NCBI RefSeq assembly: GCF_003114855.1
Contig: NZ_BFBB01000004.1
Coordinates: forward strand, 268,756-332,755
Length of the DNA stretch: 64,000 nt
Direction: 5' to 3'
DNA from: Leptospira ryugenii
GTDB taxonomy: Bacteria > Spirochaetota > Leptospiria > Leptospirales > Leptospiraceae
A model generated the notes under the pieces. The model had not been told where the DNA came from. It made no database searches and saw nothing but the letters and a program-made list of their open reading frames with translations. Numbering within the stretch: the first letter of the stretch is position 1; every line of letters begins with the position of its first letter. Shown one piece after another: positions 27,484-36,332 of this stretch. The translations under genes were made by a program, and so were the position numbers.

Positions 27484-28875
27484 ATGCGAAAAAAAAATAG
27501 TCTTTTCGATCAATACAAAAAATCCTCACCTTTTTGGTTGCTAGCCATCTCACTCGCGTTTTATTTCTCTGCCTTTGTCGCCTGTAAACCTCCCGTATTA
27601 GAAAATTCTTGTGACCCCGCCAGCCAAAAAAATCGAAATATCGCTTTCACAATTGCAGTCAACAAGGAGTCTTTGTTCCTGTGTTCAAATTCTATTGTTT
27701 CCCTACTTTCTGGCAATAGCTCACTCTTAACACTTTCTTACCCTCAGAATAGTTATAGTTTTACCCGAGGAGTCCAGATCCCGACCATCACTCCCTCGGT
27801 CACAGGCAATCCTAGCTCATGTAGCGCATCTCCTTCGCTACCTCCGGGGCTTTCCCTTGATGCAAACACTTGTGTTATCCGGGGGACACCTTCGTCTACA
27901 CAGCCACCCACCAATCATACAATCACTGCATCAAATAGTTTAACGAGCGTAAGTGTAACGATCTCCTTGGTTGTAAACGGTAGCTCAACAGCCAATGTAT
28001 GGACAATTCGCACTTCTGCAGCGGATAACCAATGGAATTCAGTAACATACGGAAATGGTCTTTTTGTTGCCGTCAGTTTAACCGGAACAGGGAACCGAGT
28101 TATGACGAGCCCAGATGGCATCAATTGGACAATTCGTTCTTCTGCGGCCAATAATGATTGGGCGTCAGTTACCTATGGCAATGGTCTTTTTGTGGCTGTC
28201 AGTATCACTGGCATAGGGAATCGAGTCATGACGAGCCCAGATGGCATCAACTGGACAACACGTACTTCGGCCGCCGATAATAACTGGGTCTCAGTTACGT
28301 ACGGAAATGGTCTTTTTGTTGCCGTCAGCAATACTGGTGGAGGGAATCGAGTCATGACGAGCCCAGATGGCATCAATTGGACAACACGTACTTCGGCTGC
28401 AGATAATAACTGGCGTTCTGTGACTTATGGAAACGGCCTTTTTGCGGCCGTCAGTAATACTGGTACAGGAAACCGAGTCATGACGAGCCCAGATGGCATC
28501 AATTGGACAATTCGCACTTCAGCTACCGATAATAACTGGTATTCCGTGACTTATGGGAACGGCCTTTTTGTTGCCGTTGGTATTTCAGGTACAGGAAACC
28601 GAGTCATGACGAGTCCAGATGGGATCAATTGGACAAGCCGCTCATCGGCTGCAGATAACCAATGGCTAAGTGTGACATACGAAAATGGACTTTTTGTTGC
28701 CGTTAGCCAGACCGGTACTGGGAACAGAGTCATGACAAGCCCGGATGGCATCAATTGGACAACTCGCCCTTCGGCTGCGGATAACAGCTGGAATTCGGTG
28801 GTGTATGGGAATGGACTTTTTGTTGCCGTTAGTGGTGATGGCACTGGGAACCGTGTGATGACAAGTAGCGATTGA
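27484..28875 (+). CDS. lipoprotein with He_PIG domain and seven 42-residue propeller repeats
   Basis: A 463-residue predicted lipoprotein. The lipobox is FVAC, followed by the exact CX8CX23C module (CKPPVLENSCDP...). One He_PIG-like Ig domain (about 80-165, with the Cys pair 'SSCSAS' / 'NTCVIRGTP') leads to seven tandem 42-residue units starting at nucleotide 28000, each 'W-T-R-SAADN-W-SVTYGNGLF' then 'VAVS--G-GNRVMTSPDGIN'. The seventh stops three residues short. Seven such units fit a seven-bladed beta-propeller. The repeats are nearly identical at DNA level, implying recent expansion or homogenisation. Surface binding role inferred; no enzyme motif. Confidence 0.8.
   Translation: MRKKNSLFDQYKKSSPFWLLAISLAFYFSAFVACKPPVLENSCDPASQKNRNIAFTIAVNKESLFLCSNSIVSLLSGNSSLLTLSYPQNSYSFTRGVQIPTITPSVTGNPSSCSASPSLPPGLSLDANTCVIRGTPSSTQPPTNHTITASNSLTSVSVTISLVVNGSSTANVWTIRTSAADNQWNSVTYGNGLFVAVSLTGTGNRVMTSPDGINWTIRSSAANNDWASVTYGNGLFVAVSITGIGNRVMTSPDGINWTTRTSAADNNWVSVTYGNGLFVAVSNTGGGNRVMTSPDGINWTTRTSAADNNWRSVTYGNGLFAAVSNTGTGNRVMTSPDGINWTIRTSATDNNWYSVTYGNGLFVAVGISGTGNRVMTSPDGINWTSRSSAADNQWLSVTYENGLFVAVSQTGTGNRVMTSPDGINWTTRPSAADNSWNSVVYGNGLFVAVSGDGTGNRVMTSSD
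28000..28872 (+). repeat. seven tandem 126-bp coding repeats
   Basis: Six full 126-bp units and a seventh lacking the last 9 bp, all in frame. Blocks such as 'atgacgagcccagatggcat' recur unchanged in most copies, so the array is a good substrate for slippage or recombination. Confidence 0.9.
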
Positions 28876-29558
28876 TTGTCTGAAAAAATAGATCCTCTTT
28901 AAATAAATTCTCGTTATGTTATGAGTTGCACCCTAAAATACAGAATTGATATTTAGGCTGCTTTTTGTGAATATAAAAGAGCGACTACTATGCCAAGAAA
29001 GAAGATTGAAGAAAAAAACGAAAAGGAATTCCAATAAGAAAAATATGCGGGATATAAAATTACGAAAGAGCCCTCCTCGATCGCTCGCGAAATGAAGGGT
29101 TAAGTAGGTAATTAATTGTAATTTTAGTATGAAATTTTGCAATTTATTTTCTCTTTCTTATTGGTTATAATAATCACCGTTAACTAAAGGAGATAGAACC
29201 TTTAAATGAAATAACCTAAATTACACTACAAATCATAAATAGATGTCATAAGAAACCGAACTTCGAACTGTTTTAAAAAAAATAATAGTCAAAAATTTAT
29301 TTAATTTAAATGTTATAAAAAAATCCAGAGAGAAAGTATACGCGTATATAAAATCTATTTGATAGATGGAAAATCAGATATTACCAAGCGCAATGATTTT
29401 TTCTAGGATTTAGATTGAGGTGATCTTTATTTAAACTGCTACTTATAATTATTGCGTCTGGCTGGCTTTTGTTAGGTAAGTCCTTCATATTGCAGAATAC
29501 CGCTTTTAGAATGTATTAAAATCAGAGAAAGGATTTGATTAGCTCTTATAGAATTAAA
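28876..29558. other. 683-bp AT-rich intergenic region
   Basis: No intact gene is seen. It contains a 38-codon frame with an internal stop (28990-29103), listed separately, and otherwise AT-rich sequence that presumably holds the promoter of the FG-GAP lipoprotein gene. Confidence 0.5.
28990..29103 (+). pseudogene. possible remnant of a small gene
   Basis: A frame beginning ATG 28990 reads MPRKKIEEKNEKEFQ, then a TAA, and continues in the same frame with EKYAGYKITKEPSSIAREM before a second stop. The composition is protein-like on both sides of the stop and recalls small DNA-binding antitoxins, but no homologue is recognised. Confidence 0.2.
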
Positions 29559-31205
29559 ATGAAATATATATTTATATTATTGGTTTTTTTTCTTTTTCAC
29601 TGCAAATCACCAGAAATTCAGAACGTTTGTGACCCAACTACTGAATCATTTATCGTAAATGAAATTCTCTTATTTGCTTTTGGCAACAATGCATCTCCTT
29701 GCCTGCGTCCGCCAGCAAGAGTTCAACCTAGTACTCCCCGAAAATGGGTTCAGGAGGCTTACATCAAAGCACCCAACGCTGAGTCAGGTGATCAGGTTGG
29801 ATTTTCTGTTGCCATTTCAGGGGATACGCTGGTCGTCGGTGCCCCCTTAGAAGACAGCAACCAGACGACAATCACAAATGGTGCCAGTGCCAGTGTTGAT
29901 AATTCAATAAGTGGTTCAGGAGCAGTGTATGTATTTTTAAGAAATGTTGATAGTTGGACGCAACAAGCTTATATTAAAGCACCCAATGTTGATGCTGGTG
30001 ACAGATTTGGGAATTCAGTTGCAATATCGGGAGACACAATTGTAGTGGGAGCAAATTTTGAAGCAAGTAACCAAACAACCATTATAAATGGCACCACGGC
30101 AAGTGCGGACAATTCTTCGGCTCAAGCTGGTGCTGCCTATGTATTCACGAGAAACGGATCGACTTGGAGTCAGCAAGCATATCTTAAAGCACCTAATGTT
30201 GGAACAGGCGATCGATTTGGTGAATCAGTTGCTATATCGGGCGACACAATTCTTGTAACTGCTCCATTTGAAGATAGCAACCAAACAACCATTATAAATG
30301 GAACAGGTGCTAGCATTGATAATTCTGCCAGTAATGCGGGGTCAGCCTATGTTTTTGTTAGAAGCGGTTCCACCTGGAGCCAACAAGCCTATTTAAAGGC
30401 TTCAAATGCTGGTGCAGATGATTTATTTGGCAGGGCAGTTGCCATTTCCTCTGATACCGTCGTAGTCGGAGCTAGAGGAGAAGATAGCAGTCAGATAACA
30501 ATTACCAATGGAAACTCTGCTAGTTCTGACAATTCTGCGATCGATGCGGGAGCAGCCTATGTTTTTGTCAGGAACGGTTCCACTTGGAGTCAGCAAGCCT
30601 ATTTAAAAGCTCCAAATACAGCAGCTATCTCTGCTTTTGGTACTTATGTTGGCATTGACCGAGACACCATAGTTGTGGGGGCACCTTTGGAAGATAGCAA
30701 CCAAACAACCATTACTAATGGAAGTTCTGCTAGTTCTGACAATTTAGCGATTGATGCAGGAGCAGTCTATGTTTTCGTTAGAAGCGGTTCCACTTGGAGT
30801 CAGCAAGCGTATATAAAAGCTTCAAATGCACTTGCAGGAGCTCGGCTTGGGCCTGTAAGCATCGAGGGTGACACGATTGTTGCTGCCGCAAATTTTGAAG
30901 CTAGCAACCAAACAACCATAACAAATGGAAATTCTGCTAGTTCAGATAATTCAAAACCCCAAGCAGGTTCTGCCTATATATTTACAAGAAAAGGGACAAT
31001 GTGGACTCAGGAAGCCTATCTCAAAGCGTCAAGTGTAGATTCCTTCGATGAGTTCGGATATTCTGTTTCTATTTCCGCAGATACAGTAGTCGCGGGAGTT
31101 CCATTTGAAGACAGCAATCAGACCATTATTTCTAACGAAACCACTACGAGTTCGAATAACTCTGCTCCAGAGGCAGGTGCGGTGTATGTATTCGTTCGTA
31201 AATGA
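29559..31205 (+). CDS. lipoprotein with seven FG-GAP repeats
   Basis: About 548 residues. I chose ATG 29559 because it opens directly onto the signal peptide (MKYIFILLVFFLFHC); the frame continues up to a TTG at 29535. The shared CX8CX23C module follows (CKSPEIQNVCDP). The rest is seven ~70-residue FG-GAP units of the form 'AYLKAPN', 'FG-SVAISGDT', 'VVGAPLEDSNQTTI', 'AGAVYVFVR'. Such repeats build the seven-bladed propeller of integrin alpha chains and many bacterial surface proteins; the Asp/Asn-rich 'EDSNQTT' loops may bind calcium. The membrane-anchored AgmX-like gene starts 4 bp after its stop. Confidence 0.8.
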   Translation: MKYIFILLVFFLFHCKSPEIQNVCDPTTESFIVNEILLFAFGNNASPCLRPPARVQPSTPRKWVQEAYIKAPNAESGDQVGFSVAISGDTLVVGAPLEDSNQTTITNGASASVDNSISGSGAVYVFLRNVDSWTQQAYIKAPNVDAGDRFGNSVAISGDTIVVGANFEASNQTTIINGTTASADNSSAQAGAAYVFTRNGSTWSQQAYLKAPNVGTGDRFGESVAISGDTILVTAPFEDSNQTTIINGTGASIDNSASNAGSAYVFVRSGSTWSQQAYLKASNAGADDLFGRAVAISSDTVVVGARGEDSSQITITNGNSASSDNSAIDAGAAYVFVRNGSTWSQQAYLKAPNTAAISAFGTYVGIDRDTIVVGAPLEDSNQTTITNGSSASSDNLAIDAGAVYVFVRSGSTWSQQAYIKASNALAGARLGPVSIEGDTIVAAANFEASNQTTITNGNSASSDNSKPQAGSAYIFTRKGTMWTQEAYLKASSVDSFDEFGYSVSISADTVVAGVPFEDSNQTIISNETTTSSNNSAPEAGAVYVFVRK

Positions 31206-31209
31206 GATC

Positions 31210-31731
31210 ATGGAAAAACTTAATCATCTTGTAAGAAAAAGGGAAATAGCCGTATTTTTAGTTACTACCTTCTCTCTCTCCTTAGTGTATTTTTTATTTT
31301 TAAGAGAAATGAGACAAACAGAAAGTGGTAAGTCCAAAAGTGAATCTGTCGATAAACAAATATTATCCGATTACAATAAACGCGAAGTGAACAACACTAT
31401 CAAAAAGCATAGTCGGAAAATCCAACACTGTTACAATGAATTCTTGGATACAAAGCCCAAGATTACCGAGGGCAAGATTCATGTAGACTGGCAGATTCAA
31501 CCAGAAGGTTTTGTCGAGACCCCAGAGATCATTACGAGTAATTTCCAATCGGCAGATTTTGAGAACTGTATCAAACGAGAAATCTCATCTTGGAAATTTC
31601 CGCCTACGCCAAATCGTGATCGAAATACATACGCTGAATTTACTTTTGTATTTCGAAAGCAAGAAAATCTTTCTAGCAAACCTGACAACGCTCCTCAGCT
31701 GAGGGGCACTCCTATTGGTAACCCTCTCTAA
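31210..31731 (+). CDS. AgmX/PglI C-terminal domain protein, membrane-anchored
   Basis: A 173-residue protein from ATG 31210, with one transmembrane helix near 13-33 and a periplasmic domain matching the AgmX/PglI C-terminal family: 'HSRKIQHCYNEFL', 'GKIHVDWQIQPEGFV', 'FENCIKREISSWKFPPT'. The two conserved Cys are present. These TonB-like domains appear in gliding and envelope proteins of myxobacteria and in many Leptospira proteins; the exact role is unknown. The 4-bp gap to the FG-GAP lipoprotein indicates an operon, so it may act in export or energisation of that protein (inference). Confidence 0.7.
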   Translation: MEKLNHLVRKREIAVFLVTTFSLSLVYFLFLREMRQTESGKSKSESVDKQILSDYNKREVNNTIKKHSRKIQHCYNEFLDTKPKITEGKIHVDWQIQPEGFVETPEIITSNFQSADFENCIKREISSWKFPPTPNRDRNTYAEFTFVFRKQENLSSKPDNAPQLRGTPIGNPL

Positions 31732-32118
31732 TTTCCTTAACAAAACTAGAATGGATTATCAAATACGGGCTCCTCAAAATTCAGATGAGATTACTATCTT
31801 AAAACGAGCAATATCATCGCATCAAAAAACAGCATCCTATCCCAAAACCCAAGCAAAACCAAACACAAACGATAATGTTATTATGATAGGAGTAGGAGCA
31901 TCAGGACTCTACAAAGTATAGATATCTCCTGACTTCGGACTCACGAACTAATAAATCAAATTTCTTTCGTTTCAGTTTTTGAAAACAAGGTGACAAAGTT
32001 TCAAAGTCAGATTGGCTGATCGAAAACATTTGATTGAAATATTGGTGTAGAGATTTATATTCAGATTCCACATGGAAAGAATCCGTACATCCAAGGTCAT
32101 AGGCAAATCAGATAATCT
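31732..32118. other. 387-bp intergenic region
   Basis: No convincing gene, RNA or terminator. Short frames here lack ribosome sites and protein-like composition. It presumably carries the promoter of the AraC-type gene. Confidence 0.4.
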
Positions 32119-33261
32119 ATGGAATCCTTTCGTCTGATTGATTTTTCTATCTTGGGGTTTGGTGGTATTTTTTGCCTCATTTGGGCAGCTGGACTGTCCC
32201 TTCAACAAAAGAGCAAACACAGATGGATAGCTGTCTATTTTGTCTCAGTCTCGGGGATTCGTCTACTTTGGGAGGCCTTTGCACTCTCAGGCTTTGCCCA
32301 CCATTCACCTAACCTATATGCGACGCCCATCCCACTGCTTTATTTGATAGGACCATCGCTCCACTTTTACTATGAAAGGCTATTGGGAAACGAAAACTCA
32401 TCCCTAGATCTAATTCATTTCATTCCTATAAGCATAGGCACTCTTCCACTGTTTTACTGGTATGGATTGGACATTCAGACAAAAGAAGTCTGGATGAATA
32501 GTGTCTTACAAGGCCAAGGCTCTCCATACGACTGGTGTTTGCGGATTTGGGTTCTTGGGCCAAAGGTGAGCATCCTTGTGTATTCCAGTTTGGTTCTATT
32601 TCGCAAGTCTTCTGCAGGCACTATGGCCCTTCGCTACATGCCGAAAAACTTACAACGTTTCTCCCTCCTCCTCCTTATATATATTTTTATGATGATCGCA
32701 GTCGATATCACAGGTTATGTGGTCGGTCTAAGGTCACTCTTTACCTACAGTGCCTGGTCCCATACCTTTGCAGCAGTATGCGTATACTTATACTCTAAGG
32801 CCAATCCTTCTGTCTTACTAGAGATTTCCGATGCTTTCCAAAAAGTTAGGTATTCCCAATCCAAATTGGTAGGACTCGATTTAGCTTTAGCCCAAACTCA
32901 ATTGCACAGTCTGATGATCAGGGACGCATTGTACGAACGTGAGGATCTCCGATTGCCTAGTTTAGCAGAAAAATTGAAACTTAGTCCACACCAACTTTCA
33001 GAACTAATCAACGTCCACTACCAAATGAGTTTCAACCAATACCTGAATGTGCACAGAATTTTGGTTGCATGCGAACTCCTACTCAAAAGAGATAAAACCA
33101 TCCTAACCATTGCCTATGAAGTAGGTTTCAATTCAAAATCCGCCTTCAATAGAGCCTTCAAATTGTTGATGGGAAGTTCTCCGACAGAATACAAAGAAAA
33201 CTCCTCTGCATTCTCAAAAGAAAAAGCTGCCTTAGCCGAAAAAATAGAACCTAAATTATAG
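32119..33261 (+). CDS. AraC-family regulator with N-terminal membrane domain
   Basis: A 380-residue membrane-bound transcription factor. Seven or eight hydrophobic helices fill residues 1-235. The cytoplasmic C-terminus is an AraC/XylS double helix-turn-helix: 'LRLPSLAEKLKLSPHQLSELINVHYQMSFNQYLN' then 'TILTIAYEVGFNSKSAFNRAFKLLMGSSPTEYK'. This architecture is common in Leptospira and Bacteroidetes and lets a membrane signal reach DNA directly. A small membrane protein gene with a good AGGAGA site follows after 72 bp and is likely co-transcribed. The alkane operon starts about 0.8 kb downstream, making it one candidate regulator. Confidence 0.8.
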   Translation: MESFRLIDFSILGFGGIFCLIWAAGLSLQQKSKHRWIAVYFVSVSGIRLLWEAFALSGFAHHSPNLYATPIPLLYLIGPSLHFYYERLLGNENSSLDLIHFIPISIGTLPLFYWYGLDIQTKEVWMNSVLQGQGSPYDWCLRIWVLGPKVSILVYSSLVLFRKSSAGTMALRYMPKNLQRFSLLLLIYIFMMIAVDITGYVVGLRSLFTYSAWSHTFAAVCVYLYSKANPSVLLEISDAFQKVRYSQSKLVGLDLALAQTQLHSLMIRDALYEREDLRLPSLAEKLKLSPHQLSELINVHYQMSFNQYLNVHRILVACELLLKRDKTILTIAYEVGFNSKSAFNRAFKLLMGSSPTEYKENSSAFSKEKAALAEKIEPKL

Positions 33262-33333
33262 AATAGGTCGAGCGAAGTATACCTAAAGGCTAAAATCAAA
33301 AAACAAACATCAGTTCAATATTAGGAGAAAACA

Positions 33334-33771
33334 ATGGACGCTTTAAAATTATGCTATGTATTTGGTGGGAGTTTTTTTTTGGTCGGCTTGCTATGTGGGA
33401 TCTGGAAGTACTATGGAATCCTAAAATCCAAAGATGCTGTGGCCCCAGAATATGTAAGTGTTCTGCATAGAGCATCCCTTCTCTACAGCTTTGCTTGCAT
33501 TCTACTTTCTAAGTTCGTTGAACTTAGCAGCTTCTCAGAAGAGGTAAACTTTTACGCGGCTTTCTCTGCGATGGTATTCTTTGCCTTCGCTCAATCCACT
33601 TACTTTCTGCACGCTGTCCTAAAAGATACGGACAACCAATTCCAAAAGCCGTATCGAATTGGCTCTTGGTTGCACCCCGCCATCTTGACACATGGGTCCA
33701 TGGTCCTACTCATTCTGGGAGAAGTGGGAGGCTTTGCTGTTCTCTTTTGGGGTTTCCTCCGCACACTCTAA
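33334..33771 (+). CDS. small four-helix membrane protein, unknown function
   Basis: A 145-residue protein with four hydrophobic segments (about 5-25, 47-65, 72-92, 115-140) and an AGGAGA site before ATG 33334. A histidine-containing 'VLHRASLLYSFACILL' and 'LHPAILTHGSMVLLI' are the most distinctive parts. No family recognised. It follows the AraC-type gene and precedes a hairpin. Confidence 0.55.
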   Translation: MDALKLCYVFGGSFFLVGLLCGIWKYYGILKSKDAVAPEYVSVLHRASLLYSFACILLSKFVELSSFSEEVNFYAAFSAMVFFAFAQSTYFLHAVLKDTDNQFQKPYRIGSWLHPAILTHGSMVLLILGEVGGFAVLFWGFLRTL

Positions 33772-33796
33772 GCACCTCCTGAGCATCCCGCGCTCA

Positions 33797-33822
33797 ACCC
33801 CTGGACTGCCCCAGGGGTCTTC
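33797..33822 (+). terminator. GC-rich hairpin, weak terminator candidate
   Basis: ACCCCTGG (33797-33804) pairs perfectly with CCAGGGGT (33811-33818), followed by CTTCC rather than a T-run. It lies 26 nt past the small membrane protein gene and separates it from the hydroxylase operon promoter. Confidence 0.4.
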
Positions 33823-33960
33823 CTCTCTATGCAGTCCTCTGGCAAGAATTGATTCGGAAGCCTGCGTCTCTCCAGAGAGGCAAACCGAATTAGGGATTTG
33901 GTGAATCGAGACGATTCCCCGTTCCGCCCAAAGCTACAAAAAAAACATGAATTAAATTGT

Positions 33961-34009
33961 TTGACATTCATTTGCCTAGATTTATTTATAGCGAACGTGC
34001 GATATAAAT
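33961..34009 (+). promoter_or_regulatory. promoter and operator of the hydroxylase operon
   Basis: TTGACA (33961-33966) and TTTATA (33985-33990) are spaced by 18 bp. A 26-bp near-palindrome (33984-34009, 11 of 13 pairs matching, outer arms ATTTATA and TATAAAT) covers the -10 element and the expected start. The gene start at 34078 leaves a ~80-nt leader. This is a typical repressor placement; the nearby AraC-type and TetR genes are candidates. Confidence 0.55.
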
Positions 34010-34077
34010 CAGGGAGCGGGTGCATCCCCTTCTCCCTGGCCATATCGGTTCGAAGTGAATGTAAACAGGAGTCATCT

Positions 34078-36327
34078 ATGTTCCTAACTGATAGAATCGG
34101 CCTGCCCAAGGCCAAAAAAGCCCCAAGGTCCCAAACAAACGGCGAGACCAAACGAATCACCATCAACGGAGCTGAAATCGAAAGCCAGGCTGGCGAAAGT
34201 ATCTTGAGTGCTGCCCTTAGACAAGGGATCAATTTTCCCCATAGCTGCCGTGTCGGAGGTTGTGCAACCTGTAAGTGTAAATTGGAAGATGGCAAAGTTA
34301 AGGAATTAACCGAAACAGGTTACCTATTGTCTGATGAAGAGCTCGACCAAGGATACATCCTCGCATGCCAGAGCATTCCACAATCTGATGTCAAGATCCA
34401 AGTTGAAAATAAAGAAACATATACTGGACATGTCCTCCAACAAAAAATTCTAACGCATGATATTTGTGAACTTACAGTTCAACTAAACCGCGCAGTGGAA
34501 TACAAAGCTGGGCAATATGTATCCTTATCCATTGAAGGAATGGATGCAGAAAGAAATTATTCCATTGCGAATGCGCCAGACCGAAAAGGAATCGTTCGAT
34601 TTATCATCCGCAAAGTTCCCAATGGTAAACTTTCAAATTACATCTTTGATCATAATCTTTCCGGCAAAGCAGTTAAGGTAACAGGTGCATTTGGGAATTT
34701 CTATCTAAGGGAAAGCAAAAAACCTATCCTCATGATCGCTGGTGGCAGTGGGCTAGCTCCCATTCTCGCAATGATTGAGCAAGGAATCCTGAATGGTATC
34801 AAAAGACCATTAACAGTTCTATTTGGAGCTAGACGAAGAGAAGATTTATACAAAGTAACAGAACTACAAAAGATCCAAAAAGTTTGGAAAGGGAAATTCA
34901 ACTTTGTACCTGTACTCTCAGAAGAGCCAAACGGTAGTTCGTGGAAAGGTGAAAGAGGTCTTGTCACTGCAAAAATCAAAGAACACCTCTCCAAGTCTAC
35001 GGAAGCTTATCTTTGTGGACCACCTCCTATGGTAGATGCTGCATCAAAGGAATTAGTCCAAAATGGAATCAGCAAAGAGAACATCTTTGCAGACCGATTT
35101 ACAACAATTGATCATTCGTTGAGTTTGAACATTGACGACAAAGACTCTCGAAGAAAAGCAAACTATCTGGACTACCTCAAATTCTTTTTATTTCATGCAG
35201 TAGGACTTACCTCCATCGTGAGTTTGCTAATGGGAGGAACCTATACAACTATAGGTTTGTTCTCATTACTATTCTTCTACATCGTTGGAGATGCGATTTC
35301 AGGCGATGATAAAAGTACGCCTAGTTATGCCAAGCCTCAAGTCCTCACACTCCAACTCTGGATGGCCTTACCTATACTTTCCTTTATCTTCTTTTGTTCT
35401 GCTTGGTCTGTAAGCCCGGTAGATACATTTGGATTTGGATCATTGCTCACAAAAGTATTTGGGTATGATTTTAATTTGGCAAAAGAAAACACGAGTTTAT
35501 GGCAACATTTTTATGGAGTTGTATTGACTGGTTTGATGATTGGTCTTGTTGGAACCATCACTGCACATGAATTAACCCATAGAACTTGGGATAAGATCTC
35601 AATGCTCATTGGTCGTTGGTTATTGGCATTTAGTTTCGATACCATTTTCTCCATTGAACACGTGTATGGTCACCATAGATATGTTTCCACCACAGAAGAT
35701 CCCGCGACCGCACCAAGAGGTAGAAATGTTTACTTTCATATCTTTGCCTCAACCATCAAAGGAAATATCAGTGCCTGGGAAATTGAAGTAAAACGTTTGA
35801 AACGAAAAGATTTAGGAATCTTTTCCTACCACAATGCATTCATTCGGGGCCATTTAATGAGCCTTAGCTTAGTAGCCATTGCGTATTTAATCGGGGGTAT
35901 TCCAGGGATGTGCTTCTTTATCGCGGCTGGTTTATTTGGAAAAGCATTGCTCGAAATCGTAAACTATATGGAACACTATGGTATGGTTCGACTGCCTGAA
36001 GAGCCTGTTCAACCACGTCACTCCTGGAACACAAACAAAAGAATTAGCTCTTGGACCATGTTCAACCTAACACGACACTCACATCACCATGCGCAAGGGG
36101 AAGTTCCTTACCAAGATTTGAGACCATATCCAAATGCACCAATGATGATCAGTGGATATCTAACTACAATTGTTGTCGCTTTGATACCTCCTGTTTGGCA
36201 CTATCTGATGACTCCCAAGGTTCTAGAATGGGATCGCAAGTTTGCAAGTCCTGAAGAATTGGAACTTGCAAGAATTGCCAACGAAAAAAGTGGAATACCA
36301 GCCTTACTAGAATCTAACAAACATTAA
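34078..36327 (+). CDS. ferredoxin-reductase-AlkB fusion: self-sufficient alkane/xylene-type membrane monooxygenase
   Basis: A 749-residue three-part fusion. Residues ~25-108: plant-type 2Fe-2S ferredoxin with Cys57, 62, 65 and 97. Residues ~112-212: FAD domain with RNYSIA. Residues ~215-335: NAD(P)H domain with AGGSGLAP and CGPPPMVD. Residues ~365-720: AlkB/XylM-type integral-membrane diiron hydroxylase with histidine boxes HELTH (497-501), EHVYGHH (527-533), NYMEHYG (629-635) and RHSHHHA (666-672). The domain order equals XylA followed by XylM of xylene monooxygenase. Electrons would flow NAD(P)H to FAD to 2Fe-2S to diiron, hydroxylating a terminal or methyl carbon. ATG 34078 has CAGGAG upstream; the open frame to 33898 crosses the promoter. 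First gene of a five-gene operon; 5-bp gap to the next. Confidence 0.9.
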   Translation: MFLTDRIGLPKAKKAPRSQTNGETKRITINGAEIESQAGESILSAALRQGINFPHSCRVGGCATCKCKLEDGKVKELTETGYLLSDEELDQGYILACQSIPQSDVKIQVENKETYTGHVLQQKILTHDICELTVQLNRAVEYKAGQYVSLSIEGMDAERNYSIANAPDRKGIVRFIIRKVPNGKLSNYIFDHNLSGKAVKVTGAFGNFYLRESKKPILMIAGGSGLAPILAMIEQGILNGIKRPLTVLFGARRREDLYKVTELQKIQKVWKGKFNFVPVLSEEPNGSSWKGERGLVTAKIKEHLSKSTEAYLCGPPPMVDAASKELVQNGISKENIFADRFTTIDHSLSLNIDDKDSRRKANYLDYLKFFLFHAVGLTSIVSLLMGGTYTTIGLFSLLFFYIVGDAISGDDKSTPSYAKPQVLTLQLWMALPILSFIFFCSAWSVSPVDTFGFGSLLTKVFGYDFNLAKENTSLWQHFYGVVLTGLMIGLVGTITAHELTHRTWDKISMLIGRWLLAFSFDTIFSIEHVYGHHRYVSTTEDPATAPRGRNVYFHIFASTIKGNISAWEIEVKRLKRKDLGIFSYHNAFIRGHLMSLSLVAIAYLIGGIPGMCFFIAAGLFGKALLEIVNYMEHYGMVRLPEEPVQPRHSWNTNKRISSWTMFNLTRHSHHHAQGEVPYQDLRPYPNAPMMISGYLTTIVVALIPPVWHYLMTPKVLEWDRKFASPEELELARIANEKSGIPALLESNKH

Positions 36328-36332
36328 TTTGT

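Noticed and set aside
28000..28872. CRISPR-like regular repeats
   Set aside because: The 126-bp units are contiguous, in frame and coding, without spacers.
31715..31921. 68-codon frame after the AgmX-like gene
   Set aside because: It overlaps the previous gene's end, lacks a ribosome site and has low-complexity composition.
33772..33960. structured leader suggestive of a riboswitch before the hydroxylase operon
   Set aside because: Hairpins are present, but no conserved aptamer core could be matched, and most of the region lies upstream of the predicted promoter.
33898..34077. 60-residue N-terminal extension of the hydroxylase fusion
   Set aside because: It would run through the consensus promoter and operator, and ATG 34078 has its own CAGGAG ribosome site.
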